A stretch of 60,885 nucleotides of DNA from Kitasatospora sp. MBT63 (lineage in GTDB: Bacteria > Actinomycetota > Actinomycetes > Streptomycetales > Streptomycetaceae): NCBI RefSeq assembly GCF_000710465.2, contig NZ_JAIZ01000748.1, positions 10,704-71,588 on the forward strand. The letters are read 5' to 3'. The position numbers were made by a program, and so were the translations under genes. Within the stretch, counting starts at the first letter, position 1. Each line of letters begins with the position of its first letter. Positions 49,437 through 60,369 of the stretch are shown in pieces. The notes under the pieces are model-generated. The model had not been told where the DNA came from. It was given only the letters and a program-made list of their open reading frames with translations, and made no database searches.

Positions 49437-50162
49437 TCACTGCGGCGGCCGCCGGCACCCGCGGGCCCGGCGCAGCCCGCCGAGGAGCAGCAGCAGGACC
49501 AGCGCCCCGAGGGCGACCGGCGCCAGGCGCTTGAGCAGCGGGCCGCGGGCCAGCGCGACCAGGTCCAGCGGCTCGGCCTCGGGCGGGGTGGCGGGCGCAA
49601 CGGGCGCCTGCCGGGGAGCCGGTCCGGCGGGCGTCACGGTCGCCGCCGCCACGGTCGGCTGCGGCGCCGTGGGCTGCTCGGGCCGGGTGGGCTGCTCGGG
49701 CTCCGGGGGCTGCTCGCGGCCTGCGGCCAGGTGTTCCTCCAGGCAGTCGACGAACTGCCCGATCAGCTTCTTGCTGATGTCGGTCATGACGCCCGCGCCG
49801 AACTGGGCGACCTTCCCGGAGACGCTGAGCCGGGTCTCCACGGTCACCCGGGTGCCGTCGCCGTCCGGGGCGAGGCGTGCGGTGATGTGCGCGTCGGCGT
49901 TGCCCTGGCCGTGGGTGTCGCGGCCGGCGGCCTTGAGCCGTACGGTGTGCGTCGCCTCGTCCTGCTCCTCGAACGTGGCAGTGCCGCGGTACTGGACGGT
50001 CACCGCACCCACCCGGACCTTGACGGTGCCGTGGAAGCGGTCGCCCTCGACCTCGGTGAGCACGGCTCCCGGCATGCAGGGGGCCAGCCGTTCGACGTCG
50101 GTGAACAGGTCCCAGGCCGGTCCGATCGGAAGACTGACCCGGAACTCGTTGGTGAACTCCAT
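49437..50162 (-). CDS. coxG: CoxG-like SRPBCC protein with C-terminal membrane anchor
   Basis: A 241-residue protein. Residues 1-150 are an SRPBCC domain of the CoxG type (MEFTNEFRVSLPIGPAWDLFTDVERLAPCMPG, then GQGNADAHITARL and VMTDISKKLIGQFVDCLE); then a long Pro/Thr/Ala linker and a C-terminal helix (VALGALVLLLLLGG) that would anchor it. CoxG is thought to recruit CO dehydrogenase to the cytoplasmic membrane and pass electrons to quinones. It sits next to, but opposite, the cox operon, which supports the assignment. Confidence 0.85.
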   Translation of the reverse strand: MEFTNEFRVSLPIGPAWDLFTDVERLAPCMPGAVLTEVEGDRFHGTVKVRVGAVTVQYRGTATFEEQDEATHTVRLKAAGRDTHGQGNADAHITARLAPDGDGTRVTVETRLSVSGKVAQFGAGVMTDISKKLIGQFVDCLEEHLAAGREQPPEPEQPTRPEQPTAPQPTVAAATVTPAGPAPRQAPVAPATPPEAEPLDLVALARGPLLKRLAPVALGALVLLLLLGGLRRARGCRRPPQ

Positions 50163-50246
50163 GCGGACGGGCCTCCTAGCCGGTAGCGCCCCCTCCCGTC
50201 CAACGGTGGCCCGGCGCACCCCGATTCCCGCTACCCCGCGCCGCGC

Positions 50247-51257
50247 TCAGGTCCACAGACTCACCCGTACGGTCGGCCGGTAGTGGCCGGCCGGCACCCC
50301 GGCGGCCCGGGCCAGCAGGCTGCGGACGGCGGCGGGCGTGGTGACGAAGCGGCACAGCGCGGCGGCCGTCGGGGTCCGCCGGTCGCCGTGCAGGGCGCTG
50401 GCCCGCAGCACGGCGTCGACCGGTGTGCCGGGGACGGCGACCACGGTGAGCACCCGGCGGCGCAGTTCGTCGCGGACCAGGTGGGCGGGGGCGAGGGCCA
50501 GTCCGTCCCCGGCGACGGCAGCGCCGAGGGCGGCGCCGGCGCTGGGGAAGACGGCGGCGGCGCGCTCGCCGACGCCGTGCCGGGTCAGGAACGCGCCGCC
50601 GGGGGTGGCCGGGTCGAGGCCGCCCGGGCCGAGCAGCCAGTGCTGTCCGGCGAGCCGGCCGACCGGCAGGTGCAGCCGGCCGCCGGCCAGGTGGTCGATT
50701 CCGGCGCCGAGGTGGTGCGGGGCGGCGACCACGACGAGGGGGACGCGCAGGAAGGGGATGTGTTCGAAGGTGTCCGGGCGCAGCGCGGTCCCGCCGGTGC
50801 CGTCGGGGTCGGCGTCGGCGAGGCCGATCGCGATGTCGGCGCGCCGGTCCAGCAGCAGTTCGACGAGTGCGCCGGCGGGCACCGCGAGGGTGGTGGTCTC
50901 GACGTCCCGGTACTGGCGGACGAAGGCCTCCAGCAGGGGCGGGACGATCTGCTCGGCGATCGTCTCGGTGGCGGCCAGCCGCAGGTGGGAGCCCTCGGTG
51001 CCGGCCTCGCGGACCTTGCGGCGGGTCTCCTCGGCGAGGCCGACGATCTCCGCGGCGCCGGCCGCCAGCCGCCGCCCGCCGGGGGTCAGGGCGATGCCGC
51101 CGGCGGCCCGGACGAAGAGCTGGTCGCCGAGTTCGCGGCGCAGCGCGGCGACCGAGCCCGAGACGGCGGGTTCGCTGACCCGCAGCGAGATCGCCGCGGC
51201 CTTGACGGAGCCGAGCCGGGCCACCGCCAGGAACGCCTTCAGCTGGGTGAGGGTCAT
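50247..51257 (-). CDS. LysR-family regulator next to the CO dehydrogenase operon
   Basis: A 336-residue LysR regulator: LKAFLAVARLGSVKAAAISLRVSEPAVSGSVAALRREL is the helix-turn-helix, followed by the effector domain (LRLAATETIAEQIVPPLLEAFVRQYRDVETT). It is divergent from coxM with a 270-bp gap that contains a LysR-type dyad, so it probably activates the cox operon. The gene ends close to coxG. Its effector (CO or a redox cue) is not known. Confidence 0.85.
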   Translation of the reverse strand: MTLTQLKAFLAVARLGSVKAAAISLRVSEPAVSGSVAALRRELGDQLFVRAAGGIALTPGGRRLAAGAAEIVGLAEETRRKVREAGTEGSHLRLAATETIAEQIVPPLLEAFVRQYRDVETTTLAVPAGALVELLLDRRADIAIGLADADPDGTGGTALRPDTFEHIPFLRVPLVVVAAPHHLGAGIDHLAGGRLHLPVGRLAGQHWLLGPGGLDPATPGGAFLTRHGVGERAAAVFPSAGAALGAAVAGDGLALAPAHLVRDELRRRVLTVVAVPGTPVDAVLRASALHGDRRTPTAAALCRFVTTPAAVRSLLARAAGVPAGHYRPTVRVSLWT

Positions 51258-51348
51258 CGCCGCCTCCCGCGGGCCCGGCGCCGGGGCCCTTCGGCGCCGG
51301 TCGGGGTCGGTCGGTGCCCGGCTCCCTCCGGTTCAGCCACGGGGGGCT

Positions 51349-51401
51349 CTTAACCATTCCCCTAAGTCGGCGTTGACCGGTCCGTCCGGCGGGCCGACAG
51401 T
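51349..51401 (+). promoter_or_regulatory. LysR site and promoter upstream of coxM
   Basis: CTTA-accattcccc-TAAG (51349-51366) is a LysR-type interrupted dyad. Just downstream, TTGACC (51373-51378) and GACAGT (51396-51401) are spaced 17 bases apart and resemble a sigma-70-type promoter. The dyad placed before the -35 box fits an activator. Confidence 0.5.
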
Positions 51402-51527
51402 GTGGTTGTGCGGCGATGAAGGCCCGTCCCGGCGTCCGTTCGGCGCCTCGCGTGAGCAGTGCGGAGCGTGAGCGCGACGGATGCCACCCGTCCGCGGCCG
51501 TCGCCCGAGACGCTGTTGGAGGCCACC

Positions 51528-52409
51528 GTGCAGGTTCCCGCGTCATTCGAGTACCGGCGGGCGTCGAGCGTGGAGGACGCGCTGGCGCAGCTGGAGCGGT
51601 TCGGCGAGGAGGCCAGGGTGATCGCCGGCGGGCACAGTCTGCTGCCGATGATGAAGCTGCGGCTGGCCCGTCCGGGGCTGCTGGTCGACATCAACGACCT
51701 GCACGAGCTGGACTACGTGCGGCTGGAGGGCGACGAGCTGTGCGTCGGGGCGCTCACCCGCCACCGCGAGCTGCTGGAGTCCGAGCTGGTCGGCCGGCTG
51801 TTCCCGATCTTCCACGACGCCGAGCGGGTGATCGCGGACCCGCCGGTGCGCAACCGGGGCACCATCGGCGGCTCGCTCTGCCAGGCCGACCCGGCGGAGG
51901 ACCTGTCGGCGGTGTGCGCGGCCGTCCGTGCGGTGGCGGTGGTGCTCGGTGGCGGGGGCCGGCGCCGGGTGCCGATGGCGGAGTTCTACCGGGGTCCGTA
52001 CGAGACGGACGTGGGGACCGGCGAGATGCTGGTGGAGATCCGGGTGCCGGTCGTGCCGGGGGGCGGCAGCGCGTACGAGAAGGTCGAGCGCAAGACCGGG
52101 GACTGGGCGATCGCCGCCGCGGGCGCCGCGCTGGCGGTGGTGGACGGGCGGATCGCCTCGCCGGGGATCGGGCTGGCCGCGGTCGGCGTCTCGCCGGTCG
52201 GGTACCGGCGGGCGGAGGAGGCGCTGGCCGGGCGGGAGCCGTCGGCGGAGGTGTTCGCCGAGGCGGGCCGGATCGCCGCCGAGGACTGCGATCCGGTGAC
52301 CGACACCCGTGGGACCGCGGCCTACAAGCGCCACCTGGCCGGGGAACTCACCGAACGCGCCCTGCGCCGGGCCGCCGAGCGGGCCGGCCGGCCCGTCGCG
52401 GCGGCCTGA
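51528..52409 (+). CDS. coxM: CO dehydrogenase medium subunit (FAD)
   Basis: A 293-residue flavoprotein subunit that takes electrons from the iron-sulfur clusters of CoxS and passes them on. The FAD-binding segments AGGHSLLPMMKLR (33-45) and RNRGTIGGSLCQADPAEDL are present. The GTG start has GTTGGAGG seven bases upstream and replaces an ATG-like start within the promoter gap. First gene of the plus-strand cox operon; gene order coxM-coxS-coxL is that of form I enzymes. Confidence 0.93.
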   Translation: MQVPASFEYRRASSVEDALAQLERFGEEARVIAGGHSLLPMMKLRLARPGLLVDINDLHELDYVRLEGDELCVGALTRHRELLESELVGRLFPIFHDAERVIADPPVRNRGTIGGSLCQADPAEDLSAVCAAVRAVAVVLGGGGRRRVPMAEFYRGPYETDVGTGEMLVEIRVPVVPGGGSAYEKVERKTGDWAIAAAGAALAVVDGRIASPGIGLAAVGVSPVGYRRAEEALAGREPSAEVFAEAGRIAAEDCDPVTDTRGTAAYKRHLAGELTERALRRAAERAGRPVAAA

Positions 52410-52433
52410 CCGGGCCGGAAGGGCTGGACGACG

Positions 52434-52927
52434 ATGCAGGTGACCATCAACGTCAACGGCGAGGACCGCACCGCGGAGGTGGAGGCCCGGCATCTGCTGG
52501 TCCGCTTCCTGCGTGACGACCTCGGTCTGACCGGCACCCACTGGGGCTGCGACACCAGCAACTGCGGCACCTGTGTGGTGCTGCTCGACGGCGAGCCGGT
52601 CAAGAGCTGCACGGTGCTGGCCGTGATGGCGGACGGGCACCGGGTGCGCACGGTGGAGGGGCTGGAGGGGGCAGACGGCCTCGACCCGGTCCAGCAGGGG
52701 TTCATCGAGCAGCATGGGCTGCAGTGCGGTTTCTGCACCCCGGGCATGATGCTCACCGCCCGGGCGCTGCTGGACCGCAACCCGGACCCCACCGACCAGG
52801 AGATCCGCGAGGCGATCTCGGGCCAGCTGTGCCGGTGCACCGGTTATCTGAACATCGTCCGCGCCGTCCAGTGGGCCGCGCGGCACCCGCTGGAGGCCTC
52901 GGCCGCCCCGAGCGCGGGGAGCACGTC

Positions 52928-52931
<4 letters not shown>
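52434..52931 (+). CDS. coxS: CO dehydrogenase small subunit (two [2Fe-2S] clusters)
   Basis: A 165-residue iron-sulfur subunit. The plant-ferredoxin-type cluster has C39, C44, C47 and C59 (GCDTSNCGTC...C); the C-terminal cluster has C98, C101, C133 and C135 (CGFC...CRC). It relays electrons from the molybdenum site in CoxL to the FAD in CoxM. Its stop overlaps the coxL start (ATGA). Slightly longer than usual because of a Ser/Ala tail. Confidence 0.95.
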
Positions 52932-55317
<2,386 letters not shown>

Positions 55318-55321
<4 letters not shown>

Positions 55322-56307
55322 GTGCCGACACGGCCCTGGAACGGCGGATGGCCGACCTGAGCGCCCGGCAGGTGCCCTTCGTCAGGGCCACCGTGGTCCG
55401 CGCCCTGCACCCGACCAGCGCCCACCCCGGGGACACCGCGCTGGTCCTGGCGGACGGCCGGATCGAGGGCTTCGTCGGCGGGGTCTGCGCCGAGGCGACG
55501 GTACGCCTGCAGGCCCTGCGAGTGCTGCACAGCGGCGAATCGGTGCTGCTGCGGATCTCCCCCGACGCCCCCGCGGCCCCGCAGGAGCCCGGCCCCGGGC
55601 ACTTGGCCGGCACCGCGCCGGACGGGACCGTCCTGGTGGCCAACCCCTGCCTGTCCGGCGGCGAGCTGGAGATCTTCCTGGAACCGCTGCGACCGGTCCC
55701 CGTGGTGCTGGTCCTCGGCGACACCCCGATCGGGCGCAGCCTGGTCGCGCTGGGCGGCGGGCTCGGCTACGACGTCCGCGCGGTCGCCGGCACCGCCGCG
55801 GACCCGGACCCCGCAGGCGTGGACACCGAGGAGCTCGCCGGGGCCTCGGCCGTGGTGGTCGCCTCGCACGGACGCCAGGAGGAGGACCTGCTGACCCGCG
55901 CCGTACGGGCCGGGGTGCCGTACGTCGCGCTGGTCGCCAGCCACCGGCGCGGGGCGGCGGTCCTGGCGGGCCTGGATCTGGACGACGCCCAGCGCAGCCG
56001 GATCCACACGCCGGCGGGGCTGTGGCTCGGCGCCCGCACCCCCGGCGAGATCGCGGTGTCGATCCTCGCCGAACTGGTCGCCTCCCGGCACGCCGTGCTG
56101 GTGCACAGCGAGGACGTCGCCGCAGCGGCGGACCCGCCGCCCGCCGCGGAGCCGCGCACCGCGGTCGACCCGGTGTGCGGGATGACCGTCGCGGTCCTCG
56201 AGGACACGCCGTCCTCGGACGTCCGCGGCCACCGGCACTGGTTCTGCTCGGCCGGCTGCCGGGACCGGTTCGAGGCCGACGGCGCCGTCCCCGCGGAGCA
56301 GCCGTGA
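55318..56307 (+). CDS. coxF: CoxF/XdhC-type maturation protein fused to a YHS domain
   Basis: A 329-residue XdhC-family protein: residues 1-110 have FVRATVVRALHPTSAHPGDTALVLADGRIEGFVGGVCAE, and 125-240 a Rossmann-like half (VVLVLGDTPIGRSLVALG). XdhC proteins insert or sulfurate the molybdenum cofactor. Residues about 285-322 (VDPVCGMTV and HWFCSAGCRDRF) form a YHS metal-binding domain at the C-terminus, an unusual addition. GTG start overlaps the coxL stop (GTGA). Confidence 0.88.
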
Positions 56308-57248
56308 CCGCGCCCGCCACCGGACCCGCGGGCGGGTCCGGCGCGGCGGCGCGCACCCTGGTCGCCCGCGCCGCACCCGACCCGCAGGCGCTGCGCGCGG
56401 CCCTGGACGGACTCGGGTACCTCACCGACACCGGCCTGACCACCGCCCTCTACCTGGCCCTGCGCCTGCCGCAGCCGCTGCTGCTGGAGGGCGAGCCCGG
56501 CGTCGGCAAGACCGAGGCCGCCCGCGCCCTGGCCGGTGTCCTCGGCGGCCCGCTGATCCGGCTGCAGTGCTACGACGGACTGGACGCGGCCGAGGCCCTG
56601 TACGAGTGGAACTACCCCCGCCAGCTGCTCAGCATCCGGCTCGCCGAGAGCCGCGGCACCGCGCTCGCCGAGGCCGACCTGTTCACCGACGCGTTCCTGC
56701 TGCGCCGCCCGGTGCTCGCCGCCCTCACCCACCCGGGCCCGGCCCCCGCGGTGCTGCTGATCGACGAGATCGACCGCGCCGACGACGACTTCGAGGCCTT
56801 CCTGCTGGAGGTGCTGGCGGAGGCCAGCGTCACCATCCCCGAACTGGGCACCGTCCGGGCCGCCGTCGAGCCGGTCGTCGTCCTCACCTCCAACCGGACC
56901 CGCGACCTGCACGACGCGCTGAAACGCCGCTGCCTCTACCACTGGATCGACTATCCCGACACCGAACGGGTGGTGGAGATCGTACGGCGCCGGGTCCCCG
57001 GCACCAGCGCCTCGCTCGCGTCCGAGGTCGCGGCGGCGGTACGGCGGCTGCGCACCCTGGGGATCCAGAAGCCCCCCGGCATCGCCGAGAGCATCGACTG
57101 GGTGTCCGCACTCACCCTGCTCGGCGTGGAGCGGCTCGACGCCGACGCCGCGGACCGCACCCTCGGGGTGCTGGTGAAGTACCGCGAGGACCACGACCTG
57201 GTCCGCGAACGCGGCCTCGGCTGGCTGGCGGGCACCCCCGATGGCTGA
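56304..57248 (+). CDS. coxD: MoxR-type AAA+ ATPase for CO dehydrogenase maturation
   Basis: A 314-residue AAA+ ATPase. Walker A GEPGVGKTEAAR (about 56-67), Walker B VLLIDEIDRADDDFE, sensor 1 VVVLTSNRTRDL and the arginine finger region DALKRRCLYHWIDYP are present. CoxD-type proteins act with CoxE in building the [CuSMoO2] centre of CoxL. GTG start overlaps the stop of the preceding gene (GTGA); its end overlaps coxE by 8 bases. Confidence 0.93.
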   Translation: MTAPATGPAGGSGAAARTLVARAAPDPQALRAALDGLGYLTDTGLTTALYLALRLPQPLLLEGEPGVGKTEAARALAGVLGGPLIRLQCYDGLDAAEALYEWNYPRQLLSIRLAESRGTALAEADLFTDAFLLRRPVLAALTHPGPAPAVLLIDEIDRADDDFEAFLLEVLAEASVTIPELGTVRAAVEPVVVLTSNRTRDLHDALKRRCLYHWIDYPDTERVVEIVRRRVPGTSASLASEVAAAVRRLRTLGIQKPPGIAESIDWVSALTLLGVERLDADAADRTLGVLVKYREDHDLVRERGLGWLAGTPDG

Positions 57249-58497
57249 GCCCGGCACCCCGCCGCCGGACCTCGACTGGCCCTCGCTGGCCGCCCGCTTC
57301 GGCGCGGCGCTGCACACGGCGGGCGTGCCGGCCGCGCCGGACCGCTCGGCCCGCTTCCTGGACGCCCTGCGGCTGCTGCCGCCCGTCGACCGGACGGCCC
57401 TGTACTGGGCGGCCCGGCTGGCGTTCGTCACCGCGCACGAGCAACTCGACCCGTTCGACCGGGTGTTCACCGCGGTGTTCGGCGGCCGGACCGACCCGGC
57501 GGAGTCCCGCGGCTCCCCCGGCAACCCGCCGCTGCCCGGGCTCGCCCCGAAGCCCGGCCCGCCCGACCCGGCCGCGGCCACCTCCCCCGCGCCACCGCGG
57601 CGGCAGCCCGCACCGCTGCCCAGCGGCGGGCTCCACGTCGACCCGGCCGACCGGCCGGGCCCGCGGCCCGGCGACACCGGGGTGCAGCGCCTGGTCGGCA
57701 GCAGCGCGGAACTCCTCACCCAACGGGACTTCGGCACCTTCGGCCCCGGCGAACTGGGGGAACTGGACCGCCTGCTGGACCACCTGGTGCTCCGGGTCCC
57801 GCTGCGCCGCACCCGCCGCCGCCGCGCCGACCCCGACGGCCGCCGCATCGACCTGCGCCGGAGTCTGCGGCGCAGCCTGCGCAACGGTGGTGAGACGGTA
57901 CGGCTGGCGCGCTCGCGCGGCCGGCTGCGCCGCCGCCCGCTGGTGCTGCTGTGCGACATCTCGGGCTCCATGGAGCCGTACACCCGCGCCTACCTGCGGA
58001 TCTTCTCCCGGCTGTGCTCGCGCGCGGGGGCGCCGGTGCCCGCCGAGATCTTCGTGTTCGCCACCCGGCTGACCAGGCTGACGCCCGTGCTGCGGCACAC
58101 CGGCCCGGACGCGGCGCTGCGCCGGGCCGGCCGGACCGCGCCCGACTGGTCCGGGGGCACCCTGATCGGCCGTGCGCTCGGCGAGTTCACCGACCGCTTC
58201 GGGCGCCGCGGGATGGCCCGCGGGGCGGTGGTGGTGATCTTCTCCGACGGCTGGGAGGGCGAGGACCCGGCGGCGGTGGGCCGGGAGACGGCCCGGCTCG
58301 GGCGGCTCGCCCACCGCGTGGTGTGGGTCAACCCCCGCAAGGCCGCGCCCGGTTACCTGCCGCTCGCCGCCGGGATCGCGGCGGCGCTGCCGCACTGCGA
58401 CGCCTTCGTGAGCGGGCACAGCCTGGCGGCGCTCCCGGAGGTCTTCGACGCCATCGCCGGGGCGGCTCCCGCCCGGACGGTCCGCGGGCGCCCCTGA
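57241..58497 (+). CDS. coxE: CoxE-type VWA protein
   Basis: A 418-residue von Willebrand factor A protein that works with CoxD. The MIDAS motif LLCDISGSMEPYTRAYLRIF is near residue 235, and VVVIFSDGWEGEDP supplies the last metal ligand. A long Pro/Gly/Arg linker (about 85-150) separates an N-terminal helical domain from the VWA domain. Start ATG inside the coxD end. Last gene of the cox operon; a hairpin follows 78 bases later. Confidence 0.92.
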   Translation: MAEPGTPPPDLDWPSLAARFGAALHTAGVPAAPDRSARFLDALRLLPPVDRTALYWAARLAFVTAHEQLDPFDRVFTAVFGGRTDPAESRGSPGNPPLPGLAPKPGPPDPAAATSPAPPRRQPAPLPSGGLHVDPADRPGPRPGDTGVQRLVGSSAELLTQRDFGTFGPGELGELDRLLDHLVLRVPLRRTRRRRADPDGRRIDLRRSLRRSLRNGGETVRLARSRGRLRRRPLVLLCDISGSMEPYTRAYLRIFSRLCSRAGAPVPAEIFVFATRLTRLTPVLRHTGPDAALRRAGRTAPDWSGGTLIGRALGEFTDRFGRRGMARGAVVVIFSDGWEGEDPAAVGRETARLGRLAHRVVWVNPRKAAPGYLPLAAGIAAALPHCDAFVSGHSLAALPEVFDAIAGAAPARTVRGRP

Positions 58498-58847
58498 CCG
58501 CGGGCGCCGGTCCCCGCCGGGGACGGGCATCGGGTGGTACCGCGCATGCACGGTTCGCGTCGGATCGGCGCACGGCTCCCCGGACTCCGGCCGAATGCCG
58601 GGGAGCATCGGGCACCCGGCGGACATTGTGGGCGGGCCCTACCGGGTGGCCGGCGCGGCTCGTCGTCGGGGCGGAACGGCTCCGGGGCGGCTCGGGGCGA
58701 TGTCCGGGAGGGAGCCGGGCGGTGGGTGGGCGCCACCGCCCGGCCGGTGCGCGGGGGTTCAGCGGGTCCGCTCCCGCCCGCGCCGTTCGGCCGCCCCGGC
58801 GGCCGGTGGGCCCGCGGCCGCTTCCGGGGGACCGCCGCGGGCGGGCG
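58498..58847. other. Gene-free gap after the cox operon
   Basis: No gene is supported in these 350 bases. The region holds a hairpin GCTCCCCGG...CCGGGGAGC (58575-58606, perfect 9-bp stem), which may end the cox transcript, and the first copy of a 60-70 bp repeat. The rest is very GC-rich and non-coding. Confidence 0.6.
58576..58643 (+). repeat. Structured non-coding repeat, copy 1
   Basis: Begins with a hairpin (arms end in GCCGGGGAGC), then ATCGGGCACCCGGCGG and ends with GGCCCTACC. Copy 2 at 59478-59538 has the same order of blocks with several substitutions and a shorter loop. Confidence 0.55.
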
Positions 58848-59195
58848 TCAGAGCGGCAGGAAGCGGACCGATCTGAGCAGCAGCCGGTCGCTGGCCGAGC
58901 CACCGGGCGGGAGCAGGTAGGCGGGGCCCGTGCAGCCGGGGAACAGGTGCACCATCGCGACGTCGTCGGTCAGGTTCTGCGGGGCGAAGGCCGGCTCGCC
59001 GCGGCCGGCGGCGTCCTCGGGCACGTCGGTGCAGGAACCGTCGGCCGGGCCGGTGAGTTCCCCGGCGGTCCGTACCCCGAGCTCGTTGACGTAGGTGTAC
59101 CGGAAGACGCCCCGGGCGGCGGCGGCCTGGCCGGGGACGGACCACAGAAGGGCGAGGGCGGCCGCGGCGACGGCTGCGGTGGTGCGGATACGCAT
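58848..59195 (-). CDS. Small secreted protein
   Basis: A 115-residue protein with a typical signal peptide (MRIRTTAAVAAAALALLWSVPGQAAAA) and a mature part of about 88 residues with two Cys (SCTDVPEDA and FPGCTGPAY) that may pair. Starts at the ATG before the signal peptide; a longer frame upstream lacks a ribosome binding site. No family recognised; probably structural or surface-bound outside the cell. Confidence 0.65.
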   Translation of the reverse strand: MRIRTTAAVAAAALALLWSVPGQAAAARGVFRYTYVNELGVRTAGELTGPADGSCTDVPEDAAGRGEPAFAPQNLTDDVAMVHLFPGCTGPAYLLPPGGSASDRLLLRSVRFLPL

Positions 59196-59554
59196 GGCGG
59201 GGAGAGCTCGCTTTCCCGTCGGTTGGTACTGGGACGGGATCACCCTAGAAGGGGGCCGAACGGGCGAAACGGTTCTCCCGACCGGGTCGCGCGTGTCGAA
59301 CGGCGGTCCTGCCGAGCCACCCTGACGCCCGGTCGGCACGGTGCGGGCGCCGGGGCCTTTCCGACACCTCGCGTGGGGTCAGCGCGCGTCGGTGGGCGCG
59401 CGGCCGGGTGCGGCGGCCAAGCGCCCGCGTACTGCGACGCACCTCGGCGATTCACCGGTACGTCCAGGTAGGCCCACCTCCCGGCCGGAGGCCGGGGAGC
59501 GTCGCGCCCCCGGCGGGAATCGCCGGACAGGCCCTACCCGCACCCCCGCGCCGG
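59196..59554. other. Gene-free gap
   Basis: No gene is supported. It contains the promoter side of the secreted-protein gene and, at 59478-59538, the second copy of the structured repeat that also lies after the cox operon. Confidence 0.55.
59478..59538 (+). repeat. Structured non-coding repeat, copy 2
   Basis: CTCCCGGCC-ggag-GCCGGGGAG hairpin, then CGTCGCGCCCCCGGCGG, ending GGCCCTACC. Same orientation and block order as 58576-58643. It lies just past the 3' end of the APH gene. Confidence 0.55.
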
Positions 59555-60367
59555 TCAGCAGAACTCGTCGAGCAGTTGGTAGAAGGCGATCCGCCGGGTG
59601 TCCACCCCGCCGGGCGGGTCGTAGCGGGCCAGGAAGCGGTCGGCGAGCCCGGGGGCGTACTGGGCGTTGACCGGGGCGGCGAGGCTGCGGGCGGCCAGCG
59701 CGAGGTCGGCGTACCGGTCGGCGCGGCCGAGCCGGCCGAGGTCGATCAGGCCGGTGACCCGCAGGGTGTCGGGGTCGAGCAGGACGTTGGGCAGGCAGAG
59801 GTCGCCGTGGCAGACCACCACGTCCTCCACCGCCGGTACGGTGGCGGCCAGTTCGGCCAGCAGCCGGTCGGCGCTCCAGCCGGTGCGCCGTTCGTCCAGG
59901 TCGTCGAGGTCGACCAGCCCGGCCGCGGCGGCGTGCCGGGCGTCCGGCAGCGTGACGGCGAGCGTCCGGTCGAACGGGCAGGCGGCGGCGGGGAGTGCGT
60001 GCAGCGCGCGGGCCAGGTCGGCGAGCGCGTCGACGACGGCGGGCAGCTGCCCGGCCGGCCAGGGGTCGGCGGCGGAGCGCCCGGGGACGGCCCGGGTGAG
60101 CAGCCAGCCGCCGGCCGGGCCGGTGTCCCGGTCCAGGATCTCGGCGGCCGGGATGCCCTGGGCGGCGAGCCAGGCGGTCCGCTCGGCCTCCGCCGCGAGG
60201 TCGAAGCCGGAGTCCGGGTGCACGGGCGGCCCGGCGATCTTGAGGTAGCCGGCCTCGCCGTGCCGTTCCAGCCGGTACACGGCGGCGCCGGAGCAGCCGA
60301 CGGTGACCGGTGTCCAGGTGTGGCCGGCGAAGCGGCGGCGCAGCCCGGCGGGCACCTGCGGCGCCAC
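59555..60367 (-). CDS. Aminoglycoside 3'-phosphotransferase-like kinase
   Basis: A 270-residue APH-fold kinase. The catalytic loop is VVCHGDLCLPNVLLD (H-G-D-x-x-x-x-N) and the metal-binding Asp is in GLIDLGRLGRADRYADLALA; the N-terminal nucleotide lobe has GCSGAAVYRL and GYLKIAGP. APH(3') enzymes phosphorylate aminoglycosides; actinomycete relatives may act on other alcohols or protect a producer. GTG start two bases after the GNAT stop, so it is coupled to that gene. Confidence 0.85.
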   Translation of the reverse strand: MAPQVPAGLRRRFAGHTWTPVTVGCSGAAVYRLERHGEAGYLKIAGPPVHPDSGFDLAAEAERTAWLAAQGIPAAEILDRDTGPAGGWLLTRAVPGRSAADPWPAGQLPAVVDALADLARALHALPAAACPFDRTLAVTLPDARHAAAAGLVDLDDLDERRTGWSADRLLAELAATVPAVEDVVVCHGDLCLPNVLLDPDTLRVTGLIDLGRLGRADRYADLALAARSLAAPVNAQYAPGLADRFLARYDPPGGVDTRRIAFYQLLDEFC

Positions 60368-60369
60368 GG

